Assembly: GCF_000715015.1 (NCBI RefSeq)
Contig: NZ_JMIW01000001.1
Location: 186,001-250,000, forward strand
DNA length: 64,000 nucleotides
Direction of reading: 5' to 3'
DNA from: Erythrobacter longus
Lineage (GTDB): Bacteria > Pseudomonadota > Alphaproteobacteria > Sphingomonadales > Sphingomonadaceae
Under the pieces are notes generated by a model that worked only from the letters and a program-made list of their open reading frames with translations, did no database searches and was not told the origin of the DNA. Positions 1 to 7,793 of this stretch are shown here, one piece after another; within the stretch, counting starts at the first letter, position 1, and the number at the start of each line of letters is the position of its first letter. The translations under genes and the position numbers were made by a program.

Positions 1-82
1 TTGGCGCGCATTGATTTTTTACAAGAAGTGCGCGTTTCAACCAAGCGACTGCGCTTCGCCATTTTTCGAAAGCATTGATCTC

Positions 83-646
83 ATGAAAATCAGCGGCGTC
101 GACATCCGTCCCGGCAATATCATTGAGTATGAAAAAGGCATCTGGAAGGTTGCCAAAATCCAGCATACCCAGCCCGGCAAAGGCGGCGCGTATATGCAGG
201 TCGAGATGAAGAACCTTCAGGATGGCCGCAAAACCAATGTGCGCTTCCGCAGCGCCGATACGGTCGAGAAGGTGCGCCTCGATACGCAGGAATACCAATT
301 CCTTTATGAAGACGGCGATATGCTCGTCTTCATGGACACGAACACCTATGAGCAGATCAATCTGCCCAACGATCTTTTGGGCGATGCGCGTGCGTTCTTG
401 CAGGACGGGATGCAGGTCATGCTTGAGCTGTGGGAAGAAAAACCCATCAGCTTGGCTTTGCCGCCGCAAATCGAGGCTGAAATCGTCGAAGCAGACGCAG
501 TGGTCAAAGGCCAGACCGCCTCGTCCAGCTACAAGCCTGCCGTGCTCGACAATGGCGTTCGCATCATGGTTCCGCCGCATATCGAAAGCGGCACGCGCAT
601 CATCGTTGATGTGTATGAGCAAACCTACGTCGGCAAAGCGAGCTAA
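83..646 (+). CDS. efp: Elongation factor P
   Basis: Translation factor that binds between the P and E sites of the ribosome and relieves stalling at polyproline stretches. The 187-residue length is normal for the family. The N-terminal KOW-like domain begins [11 protein letters not shown] and carries the tip loop QPGKGGAY, with Lys33 at the position that is post-translationally modified in other bacteria; two OB-fold domains follow. The reading frame extends upstream to position 11, but family alignment supports the ATG at 83. A SuhB-like gene starts 5 bp downstream, so the two are probably co-transcribed. No EpmA/EpmB-type modification enzyme is visible in the window. Confidence 0.97.
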   Translation: MKISGVDIRPGNIIEYEKGIWKVAKIQHTQPGKGGAYMQVEMKNLQDGRKTNVRFRSADTVEKVRLDTQEYQFLYEDGDMLVFMDTNTYEQINLPNDLLGDARAFLQDGMQVMLELWEEKPISLALPPQIEAEIVEADAVVKGQTASSSYKPAVLDNGVRIMVPPHIESGTRIIVDVYEQTYVGKAS

Positions 647-651
647 CCACT

Positions 652-1470
652 ATGTCGATGTTTTCAGGCCTTATCCGCGTGATGGAGCGCGCCGCTCGCA
701 AAGCGGGTGGGCGTTTGCGCCGCGATTTTGGCGAAGTTGAACACTTGCAGGTGAGCCGCAAGGGCCCTGCGGATTTCGTCTCCAAAGCCGATATGCGTGC
801 AGAACGCGCGATCTATGATGAGCTTCTCCATGCACGCCCTGACTGGGGCTTTGTGATGGAAGAAGCGGGCGTGATCGAAGGGGCACCAGACAAGCCGCGC
901 TGGATCGTCGATCCGTTGGACGGCACCTCCAATTTCCTCCACGGCATCCCGCATTTCGCGATCAGCATCGCAGTGCAGGAACCGCGCATTGACGGCAAAG
1001 GTTGGGGCGAGGTGACTGCCGGCCTCATCTACAACCCTATCAATGATCAAACCTATTGGGCAGAAAAAACCCGTGGTGCATGGCTTCAGGATGCGCGTCT
1101 TCGCGTTTCTGCCCGCCGCCATTTGTCTGACGCACTGATCGCCACCGGCATCCCGTTTCAGGGCCATGGAGACTTCGCTGAATGGAGCCGCATTTACGGT
1201 GCCATCGGTCAGGAAGTGGCTGGCATTCGCCGCTTTGGCGCAGCGTCGCTTGATCTGGCGTATGTTGCGCAAGGGCGATTTGACGGCTTTTGGGAAAGCG
1301 ATCTCAACGATTGGGACACGGCTGCTGGGTGTTTGCTGGTGCGCGAGGCTGGCGGATTTGTGTCCGACTATCGCGGGCGTTCTGAACAGATCCATTCAAA
1401 GCAGGTTCTGGCGGCGAACGATGCGCTGCACTCCAAACTGCACAAAATTCTAGCGGGAGCCTTGCGATAA
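652..1470 (+). CDS. suhB: Inositol monophosphatase family protein (SuhB-like)
   Basis: Mg2+-dependent phosphatase of the IMPase/FIG superfamily, 272 residues. The metal-binding signatures are all present: the acidic pair E70-E71, then WIVDPLDGTSNF (Asp87, Asp90, residues about 84-95), and the C-terminal WDTAAGCLLVREAGG around residue 220. In proteobacteria SuhB dephosphorylates inositol-1-phosphate and can also act as an rRNA transcription factor; which role applies here cannot be read from sequence. It follows efp by 5 bp, as in many alphaproteobacteria. A second start codon (ATG at 658) lies two codons inside. Confidence 0.93.
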   Translation: MSMFSGLIRVMERAARKAGGRLRRDFGEVEHLQVSRKGPADFVSKADMRAERAIYDELLHARPDWGFVMEEAGVIEGAPDKPRWIVDPLDGTSNFLHGIPHFAISIAVQEPRIDGKGWGEVTAGLIYNPINDQTYWAEKTRGAWLQDARLRVSARRHLSDALIATGIPFQGHGDFAEWSRIYGAIGQEVAGIRRFGAASLDLAYVAQGRFDGFWESDLNDWDTAAGCLLVREAGGFVSDYRGRSEQIHSKQVLAANDALHSKLHKILAGALR

Positions 1471-1515
1471 GGTCCAAGCCTCGCTAACAGCGCGCTTCTG
1501 CGTTCTCGCAGGCGT

Positions 1516-1600
1516 GCCCCTGTGGTGGAATTGGTAGACGCGTTCGACTCAAAATCGAATTCCTAACGGAGTGCCCGTTCGAGTCGGGCCAGGGGCACCA
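1516..1600 (+). tRNA. tRNA-Leu (anticodon CAA)
   Basis: An 85-nt class II tRNA. The acceptor stem GCCCCTG pairs with CAGGGGC, and the 3' CCA is encoded at 1598-1600. The anticodon stem TTCGA/TCGAA encloses the loop CTCAAAA, giving anticodon CAA (reads UUG). A long variable arm lies before the T-arm GTTCGAGTC. A T-rich run follows directly and may end transcription. Confidence 0.96.
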
Positions 1601-1812
1601 TTTTTCTTTCTCACGGCAACTTGGCCAAATTGGATCAGGGTTCGCGTCTCCGACGGTTCGGCTTGCTGTCTGACGCGCCAGCGCGCGCACAAACTCTCGC
1701 ACGAAATCTCGGGAGGTCGATTGGTTCGTTCTTGGTGGCTTAACCTTGATGCTTAGCAAAAACACTTGCCAAGGCTCACGCAAATTGAGACATCTGCGAC
1801 CAGACGCTCAAT

Positions 1813-3612
1813 ATGATCGAAGCCCCCTCCTATCACGCAATGGCCGCAATGGCCGTCACGGTCTTGATGTTTATCGAGTTCGTACGCGCGCGCCTGTCGA
1901 TTGAGATCGTTTCGCTTCTCACCATCGCCGTGATTGCGGTGGGGCTTTATTTCTTCCCGCTTCCTGAAAATCGGCCAATTGACGGGCTCGCTCTCGCATT
2001 TGGCGGCTTTGGGCATTACGCGCTCATCACGATCTGCGCGCTGATGATTATGGGCAGGGGGCTGGTGGTTACCGGCGCATTGGAGCCAGCCGCGCGCGTT
2101 TTGGAGCGGTTGTTCAAGTTCAACCTTCAACTGGGTCTGCTCATATCGCTGGTGATTACGCTGGTGCTTTCCATGTTCGTCAACAACACGCCGGTTCTGG
2201 TGTTGATGATCCCGATCTTTGCAGCGCTCGCCAGCAGAGGCGCGCTGCCCACCTCCAAAACACTCATGCCACTTAACGCGGCCAGCCTTATCGGCGGGCT
2301 TGCCACCACCATTGGTACATCGACCAACATTCTCGTTGTCTCGATCGCCGTGGACCTGGGGATGCGCGAGATTGGCGTGTTTGACTTTACCCCGATTGTC
2401 CTTGGCGCAGCGCTTGTCGCCATACCCTATATGTGGCTCGTCATGCCGCGCCTTCTTAAGGACAACAGCGTTGCAGCGGCGGCGGGTGCGCGCATGTTCC
2501 ACACCCGGCTTCGCGTGGGCACTCAATCCATGCTGACAGGCAAAGAGCTTTCAGAAATCGCGGATAAGCTTCCTTCGGGCATTACCTTCCACGGAGAGCA
2601 GTCTGGTCCGTTTCAACCGCAGCAGCGCGTCCATATCTCGGGCACGCACGAGGCATTGGAAGACGCAACGCGCGAACTTCGCGGAGAGCTTGCCCCGTCA
2701 TGGGTGCTTGACCGGATCAAGCGTACAGCATCCGCCAAAAGCATGGATCAAATGGTGGTCGAGATGACCGTCACTGCAGATTCGCGCCTCATCACCCGCA
2801 CGCTTCCCTCATCCGGCATCGCAGACCTCTACGGTGTCGCGGTTCTGGGTATCCACCGGCCAGATCGGCTGATGGGGGAGCGCGACAAATATTCCGATGG
2901 CGGCGATCTTCGCATCAAAGAGGGCGATGTGCTCCTCGTGATGGGGATCGAACCTGACTTGCAAGAATTTGCCCGCGCCGACAGCCTCTTGATGCTGGAA
3001 GGTGGGCGCGAACTGCCTCGCCGGTCCAAAGCTGTGCTCTCGACCGTGATTATGGGCTTTTCGGTTGTGATGGCCGCTTTTGGTATCCTGCCGATTGCGA
3101 TCAGCGCGCTCGTTGGTGCGATCCTGATGTTTGTGACGGGCTGTGTGAAGTTTGACCGGGTGGGAAGGGCGCTTTCGGGCCAGGTCATCGTGCTGGTCGC
3201 CGCATCCATCACCATAGGCCGATTTATCGACGAAAGCGGCGCTGCGGCGTGGCTGGGAGAGACATTGTCGCTTGGCCTCGTGTTCTTGCCGCCAGCGCTG
3301 GTTCTGGCCGCGATCATGGCGTTTGTGACCGTGCTCACCAACTTTGCCTCTAATGCGACCGCCGCGACCGTGGGAACACCAATTGCGTTCAGCATCGCCT
3401 CCACCCTTGGCCTGCCCGCAGAGCCGCTGGTTCTCGCCGTGCTGTTTGGCTGCAACTTGTGTTACGCAACGCCGATTGCGTATCAAACCAATATGCTGAT
3501 CATGGCAGAGGGCAAATACGAGTTCGCCGACTATATCCGAACAGGTGTGCCGCTGGTGGTGATTATGGTGGCGACACTCTCGGTGCTGCTGGTGATGAGC
3601 TACGGGCTTTGA
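1813..3612 (+). CDS. SLC13/CitT-family permease with TrkA-C (RCK_C) domain
   Basis: Inner-membrane ion or anion transporter of 599 residues. The N-terminal half has several hydrophobic segments and the SLC13-type signature FVNNTPVLVLMIP (about residues 117-129), followed by the SLIGGLATTIGTSTNILV loop. A cytosolic insert of about residues 230-400 contains at least one RCK_C-like unit ending in IKEGDVLLVMG. The C-terminal half repeats the transport domain, with TNFASNATAATVGTPIAF as the second signature. This architecture is shared by uncharacterised sulfate, dicarboxylate and similar permeases; the substrate cannot be deduced. The ATG at 1813 fits the first membrane helix. Confidence 0.85.
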   Translation: MIEAPSYHAMAAMAVTVLMFIEFVRARLSIEIVSLLTIAVIAVGLYFFPLPENRPIDGLALAFGGFGHYALITICALMIMGRGLVVTGALEPAARVLERLFKFNLQLGLLISLVITLVLSMFVNNTPVLVLMIPIFAALASRGALPTSKTLMPLNAASLIGGLATTIGTSTNILVVSIAVDLGMREIGVFDFTPIVLGAALVAIPYMWLVMPRLLKDNSVAAAAGARMFHTRLRVGTQSMLTGKELSEIADKLPSGITFHGEQSGPFQPQQRVHISGTHEALEDATRELRGELAPSWVLDRIKRTASAKSMDQMVVEMTVTADSRLITRTLPSSGIADLYGVAVLGIHRPDRLMGERDKYSDGGDLRIKEGDVLLVMGIEPDLQEFARADSLLMLEGGRELPRRSKAVLSTVIMGFSVVMAAFGILPIAISALVGAILMFVTGCVKFDRVGRALSGQVIVLVAASITIGRFIDESGAAAWLGETLSLGLVFLPPALVLAAIMAFVTVLTNFASNATAATVGTPIAFSIASTLGLPAEPLVLAVLFGCNLCYATPIAYQTNMLIMAEGKYEFADYIRTGVPLVVIMVATLSVLLVMSYGL

Positions 3613-3676
3613 TGGCGGCGAAGAGGCCGGAGAGAATCTTTTTCCGGCGGATAGCGGCATTACCTCGCCGCACGCT

Positions 3677-3916
3677 GTGCTGTTGGCCGGAGCGATAAGT
3701 CAGCTGTTCGGGTGGATCATGCCCTTCGGCTTACTCTATTGGAGCAGCCCGATCATCACGCTTGGGGTTGCGACCACGATCTGCCTCTATGTCGCCCGGT
3801 TAGTTTGGGACCGGTCCATCAAGTTCCAAAGCATCGCGTGGAAGCTTTCATTTGCGATCAGTTCAATCGGCAATTTGTTGCTCCCGTTTCTGATAGTGTG
3901 GTTGCTTGAGAAATGA
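3677..3916 (+). CDS. Hypothetical small membrane protein
   Basis: A 79-residue reading frame starting with GTG, containing two or three hydrophobic stretches (FGWIMPFGLLYW, IITLGVATTICLYVA, ISSIGNLLLPFLIVWLL). It lies 64 bp after the permease in the same direction and could be co-transcribed. No family is recognised. An alternative ATG start lies at 3719. The call rests only on hydrophobic composition and position, so it is tentative. Confidence 0.45.
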   Translation: MLLAGAISQLFGWIMPFGLLYWSSPIITLGVATTICLYVARLVWDRSIKFQSIAWKLSFAISSIGNLLLPFLIVWLLEK

Positions 3917-4251
3917 GCCCTTCAATCTGCCTTGAGCGATGAATACGGCCCGCCGAGTTTTCCTACAGTCAACCAATCTGCGATGCTCGGTTCATGGTCG
4001 TTGCACAGCTAACAATTCAATCGATTCAGGCGATCATAGGGCGAATGATTGATCGATTGGTTTTTTGGCCCTGGACAGTGTGTCAAGTGTGTCAAAACTC
4101 CCCGATTAAGACGCAAAGACAGTGCTTTACGGATTTGGGCCAAAAGTTAACGGCCCCCAAACAGTTACGGCCACCAAACAGGGCGAAAACCCCGCTTGGC
4201 GGCCGTGTTCTCCTCCCCAGGAGAATTTGGTGATGGAAAGCGCCCTACGCT
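3917..4251. other. Intergenic region with dispersed repeat
   Basis: About 335 bp with no convincing gene. It holds copy 1 of a dispersed repeat (4068-4099), a nearby palindromic stretch (gatcgatt/aatcgatt around 4015-4060) and a 6-bp inverted repeat TTCTCC/GGAGAA at 4208-4225. The last could act as a weak transcription stop between the two converging transcripts. Confidence 0.5.
4068..4099 (-). repeat. Dispersed intergenic repeat, copy 1
   Basis: The 32 bp match 44133-44164 in the opposite orientation at 30 of 32 positions, by hand alignment. The core reads GTGTGTCAAGTGTGTCAA, itself a tandem of a 9-mer. Weaker similarity continues into the flanking A-rich/ATCGAT sequence on one side, so the full unit is probably about 55-60 bp. 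Confidence 0.7.
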
Positions 4252-4431
4252 TTAGCTTGGCACATATGTGCCTAGGCGGTGATGCAGGGCGTTGATCTTC
4301 GCCAGCTCCTCGCGGTCTTCGGTTCCGCGTGCATGACTCTCAAGCGCGCGGCGCAGGAGTTTCATGTCAGCAGTCGAAAGAAGCGCACGGGCGCGGGCTG
4401 GTTCTGTGTTCGGGGTATCTGTGTCGCTCAT
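4252..4431 (-). CDS. Small conserved-looking hypothetical protein downstream of aceA
   Basis: A 59-residue protein beginning MSDTDTPNTEPARARALLST and ending HHRLGTYVPS. The start ATG is preceded by a purine-rich AGAGAGAA. It is hydrophilic and Arg/Glu-rich, with a predicted amphipathic helix over about residues 20-50 (ADMKLLRRALESHARGTEDR). It lies 129 bp downstream of isocitrate lyase on the same strand and is probably co-transcribed. Function unknown. The coding call rests on start/RBS quality, codon usage like its neighbours and position. Confidence 0.6.
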   Translation of the reverse strand: MSDTDTPNTEPARARALLSTADMKLLRRALESHARGTEDREELAKINALHHRLGTYVPS

Positions 4432-4560
4432 CGGTTCTCTCTTTTATGGTCCCTTTTGGGCCGAATGATGAGTTAAGCTAATGACGGGTTGGTTCGGTTC
4501 CCGCAAGGCCAGTCTTTCGATGACCTTGCGGGTCCCCTCTCCAGCTCGTTGGCTGTTCGA

Positions 4561-6159
4561 TTACGCAGCGGCGAACTGATTCATCGTGTTGTCTTTGCCG
4601 CCAGCCTTGAGGGCTGCTTCACCAGCGAAGTACTCCTTGTGGTCATCGCCAATGTCAGAGCCAGCCATGTTCTGGTGCTTGACGCAGGCAATACCCTGAC
4701 GGATTTCCTCGCGCTGGACGTTCTTGACGTAGCCAAGCATGGCCTGCTCACCGAAGTACTCTTTCGCGAGGTTGTCGGTGCTCAGAGCCGCCGTGTGATA
4801 GGTCGGCAGAGTGATGAGGTGGTGGAAGATACCGGCGCGCTTTGCAGCGTCAGACTGGAAGGTGCGGATCTTCTCATCGGCTTCAACGGCCAGATCGGTC
4901 GTGTCGTAGTCGATGCTCATCAAACGGTCACGCTCGTATGCGGAGACGTCTTTGCCTGCTTCTGCCCACGCATCATACACTTGCTGGCGGAAGTTGAGGG
5001 TCCAGTTGAACGAAGGAGAGTTGTTGTAAACCAGCTTTGCGTTCGGGACGACTTCGCGAACCCGGTCAACCATGCTGGCGATCTGTTCGACGTGGGGCTT
5101 CTCGGTCTCGATCCACAGGAGGTCCGCACCGTTCTGAAGCGACGTAATGCAATCAAGCACGCAGCGGTCTTCGCCGGTGCCAGCGCGGAAGCTGTAGAGG
5201 TTCGAGGGAAGGCGCTTGGGAGCCAGAAGCTTGCCATCACGGCTGATGAAGACCTGACCGTTGGTGATGTCCGCCGGGTCCACTTCGTCGCAATCGAGGA
5301 AAGCGTTATACTGGTCGCCAAGGTCGCCCGGCTCTTTCGAGTAGGCAATCTGTTTGGTGAGACCAGCGCCGAGCGAGTCGGTCCGGGCAACGATCACGCC
5401 GTCTTCAACGCCCATTTCAAGGAAGGCATGGCGACAAGCACGGATCTTCTGGAGGAAGTCTTCGTGAGGAACGGTAACCTTGCCGTCCTGGTGACCGCAC
5501 TGCTTTTCGTCAGAAACCTGATTTTCGATCTGCAAAGCGCACGCGCCCGCTTCGATCATCTTCTTGGCGAGGAGGTAGGTCGCCTCTGCGTTACCAAAGC
5601 CTGCGTCAATGTCTGCAATGATCGGAACAACGTGTGTTTCGTAATTGTCGATATCGTTCTGAAGCTGCTTGGCCTTCACCTCGTCCCCAGCATCGCGCGC
5701 CGCGTCGAGTTCGCGGAACATACCGCCAAGCTCACGGGCGTCGGCTTGTTTGAGGAAGGTGTAGAGCTCTTCGATCAATGCTGGAACAGATGTCTTCTCG
5801 TGCATGCTCTGGTCGGGAAGAGGGCCAAACTCGCTGCGAAGGGCAGCCACCATCCAGCCAGAAAGGTAGAGGTACCGCTGTTTGGTGGTACCGAAGTGCT
5901 TCTTGATAGAGATCATCTTCTGCTGAGCGATAAACCCGTGCCAGCAGCCCAGCGATTGGGTGTAGTGGCTGGTGTCGTTGTCATAGGCTTCCATGTCGGC
6001 ACGCATGATCTTTGCAGTGTATTTCGCAATGTCGAGACCGGTCGGGAAGCGGTTCTGGATCGCCATGCGAGCGGTCGCCTCAGGGTCGATCGCGCCCCAG
6101 CTTGGGCCGTTGGCGGCGATTGTTTTGCCCATTGCGTCGATAGTGTTCTGATATGTCAT
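4561..6159 (-). CDS. aceA: Isocitrate lyase
   Basis: First enzyme of the glyoxylate shunt, cleaving isocitrate to glyoxylate and succinate during growth on acetate or fatty acids. The 532-residue length matches the longer ICL clade (about 530 residues, compared with about 434 in E. coli). The catalytic KxCGH motif is present as KQCGHQDGK with Cys221. The metal/substrate segment IIADIDAGFGNAEAT (about 180-194) and the C-terminal NNSPSFNW segment are also intact. It is divergently transcribed from a RamB/ScfR-like regulator at 6310, which suggests direct control. No malate synthase gene is in the window. Confidence 0.97.
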   Translation of the reverse strand: MTYQNTIDAMGKTIAANGPSWGAIDPEATARMAIQNRFPTGLDIAKYTAKIMRADMEAYDNDTSHYTQSLGCWHGFIAQQKMISIKKHFGTTKQRYLYLSGWMVAALRSEFGPLPDQSMHEKTSVPALIEELYTFLKQADARELGGMFRELDAARDAGDEVKAKQLQNDIDNYETHVVPIIADIDAGFGNAEATYLLAKKMIEAGACALQIENQVSDEKQCGHQDGKVTVPHEDFLQKIRACRHAFLEMGVEDGVIVARTDSLGAGLTKQIAYSKEPGDLGDQYNAFLDCDEVDPADITNGQVFISRDGKLLAPKRLPSNLYSFRAGTGEDRCVLDCITSLQNGADLLWIETEKPHVEQIASMVDRVREVVPNAKLVYNNSPSFNWTLNFRQQVYDAWAEAGKDVSAYERDRLMSIDYDTTDLAVEADEKIRTFQSDAAKRAGIFHHLITLPTYHTAALSTDNLAKEYFGEQAMLGYVKNVQREEIRQGIACVKHQNMAGSDIGDDHKEYFAGEAALKAGGKDNTMNQFAAA

Positions 6160-6233
6160 GGGGAGGTCCTTATTGGGAGAGAATGTGTATGACGCCTAAA
6201 TGCCATGGTGCAGCGCAGCACAACAGGAAAACT

Positions 6234-6253
6234 TACAGACTTTATTGTCTGTA
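6234..6253. promoter_or_regulatory. Inverted repeat in the aceA/regulator intergenic region
   Basis: Perfect 7-bp arms TACAGAC and GTCTGTA separated by the 6-bp spacer TTTATT. It lies 75 bp before aceA and 57 bp before the divergent regulator, a natural operator position. Binding by the neighbouring regulator is inferred, not shown. Confidence 0.5.
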
Positions 6254-6285
6254 TGGCCGCGATTTCGGTAATTCTTGTGTAATGA

Positions 6286-6301
6286 TGTAAAGATATTTAC
6301 A
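6286..6301. promoter_or_regulatory. Palindrome immediately upstream of the RamB-like regulator
   Basis: Perfect arms TGTAAA and TTTACA around GATA, ending 8 bp before the regulator start codon. The position suits negative autoregulation, which is common for XRE-family regulators. It differs from the TTTGCAAA-type core described for actinobacterial RamB. Confidence 0.5.
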
Positions 6302-6309
6302 ACGGCCTT

Positions 6310-7644
6310 ATGACCGACTCCTCACTCCTCGCCGGACCGTCCCTTCGCCGTCTTCGCAAGCGCGAAGGGCTCACCCAGGCCACAATGGCCGCGTCACTTG
6401 GCATCTCGCCAAGCTATCTCAACCTCATCGAACGCAACCAGCGCCCGCTGTCGGCGCGGGTTCTGGTTCAGGTCATCGAGCGATTCGACTTCGACCCGCG
6501 AGATCTTCGCGAAGATGAAGCCATCGGCGGGATCGATGGCCTTGCAAGGCGCATGGCAGACAAACGTTTTGCCGATCTCAATATCGACCGCGAGGAATTG
6601 CAGGAGTTCCTCTCTGCCGCCCCGCAAGCTGCCGCTGCATTCGCGCGTCTCTATGACAATTCGGATGAACGCGAAGGTGGAGGCGAGGACCCGGTGGACG
6701 AGGTGCGCCGCGCGATAGAGCGCTGGCAAAACCACTTTGCCGACCTCGATCAATCCGCAGAGGCGCTGGCAGATGAGCTGCGCCTTTCGCGCGGCGATAT
6801 CAGTGCAGGGCTGATCGAGCGGCTGCGCGAAAAACACCGGCTTTCGGTCCGCGTCCTTCCCGCAGAGGTCGTGCCAGGCCTTGTTCACCGGCTTGATCTG
6901 CATGCGCGTCAATTGCAGCTTTCCGAAATGCTTGGCGGGGCGGCGCGGCGTTTCCAGATCGCCCGACAGATAGCGAGCCTTGAACAACGCGAGAACATTG
7001 AGTTGGTGGTCGAAGGAGCAAACTTGTCCTCAGCCGAAGCGCGCGAAAGGATGCGCGAACACGTGACGGACTATGTCGCCTCAGCATTGCTCATGCCTTA
7101 CGGCCGGTTTTTAAGGGCTTGCGAGAAGACGGGCTATGACTTGCCGATTCTCTCACGCCGATTTGCGGTGAGTTTTGACCAATTGGCCCAGCGCCTGACA
7201 ACGCTGCAACGCTTGGGCGAGCGGGGCTTGCCTTTCTTCACGGCGTGGTTTGGACGCACGGGGCGCATGGTGCATTTCAGCGCCGGGGCGAGCGGTGCGA
7301 TCTATCCTCTCGACGGCGCGCGCTGGCCTGCTTGGGCGCCTTATGCTTCGTTTGAGAGCCGGGGGACCATGCACACACAGGCCGTGACCTTTGGCGAAGG
7401 CGAGGCCGCTCCCAAACACTGGTTCACGATTGCGCGTACGATTGAGGTCGATGGGGCGGCCTGTTCTGCGCGCCGGTCAATCGTGCTGGGGCTGGAGGCT
7501 CGCTTTGCAGGAGAGCTTGCGCAGGCTCGCGGGGTATCGCTTGACCCCCAAGACGCGGTGCCATTGGGGGCAGGGTGCCCGCGCTGTGGCCGGATGGAAT
7601 GCCTGACGCCTGCGCCCGCCCGCCTCGCGATGCAGCAGGAGTGA
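6310..7644 (+). CDS. XRE-family regulator with IrrE-like and DUF2083 domains (RamB/ScfR-like)
   Basis: A 444-residue regulator. An XRE helix-turn-helix occupies about residues 10-66 (RRLRKREGLTQATMAASLGI, SYLNLIERNQRPLSA). A central ImmA/IrrE-like region and a C-terminal DUF2083-type region follow, with the cysteine cluster CPRCGRMEC near residue 428. Proteins of this architecture respond to short-chain acyl-CoA or acetate status (RamB in corynebacteria). The position divergent from aceA supports control of the glyoxylate shunt by analogy. The classical HExxH metalloprotease motif is not evident, so the IrrE-like part is probably a ligand-sensing remnant. Confidence 0.87.
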   Translation: MTDSSLLAGPSLRRLRKREGLTQATMAASLGISPSYLNLIERNQRPLSARVLVQVIERFDFDPRDLREDEAIGGIDGLARRMADKRFADLNIDREELQEFLSAAPQAAAAFARLYDNSDEREGGGEDPVDEVRRAIERWQNHFADLDQSAEALADELRLSRGDISAGLIERLREKHRLSVRVLPAEVVPGLVHRLDLHARQLQLSEMLGGAARRFQIARQIASLEQRENIELVVEGANLSSAEARERMREHVTDYVASALLMPYGRFLRACEKTGYDLPILSRRFAVSFDQLAQRLTTLQRLGERGLPFFTAWFGRTGRMVHFSAGASGAIYPLDGARWPAWAPYASFESRGTMHTQAVTFGEGEAAPKHWFTIARTIEVDGAACSARRSIVLGLEARFAGELAQARGVSLDPQDAVPLGAGCPRCGRMECLTPAPARLAMQQE

Positions 7645-7793
7645 TCGCAAGGGTAAGGCTTATTGCGGTGTTAACTCCTGTCAGGCCAGCATTCCTGCGG
7701 GGTTCAAAAGACAGTGTAAAGTTTACCGACACTTAAACTCTCGTAGCTAAAGCGGAGCGGAATAGTCCCTCAAGCCCAAGGCTTTGCGCTGCA

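Noticed and set aside
1484-1783. A 99-residue minus-strand ORF across the tRNA-Leu gene
   Set aside because: It runs through the tRNA, a common false ORF.
3994-4233. 79-residue ORF in the 4-kb gap
   Set aside because: Odd composition, overlap with the dispersed repeat and no ribosome-binding site.
4255-4275. Possible sigma-54 promoter (TGGCACATATGTGCC) near 4.26 kb
   Set aside because: Spacing does not give the -12 TTGC element, and it lies inside the small gene end.
4489-6192. A 567-residue plus-strand ORF opposite isocitrate lyase
   Set aside because: It is the shadow of aceA, whose catalytic motifs are unmistakable.
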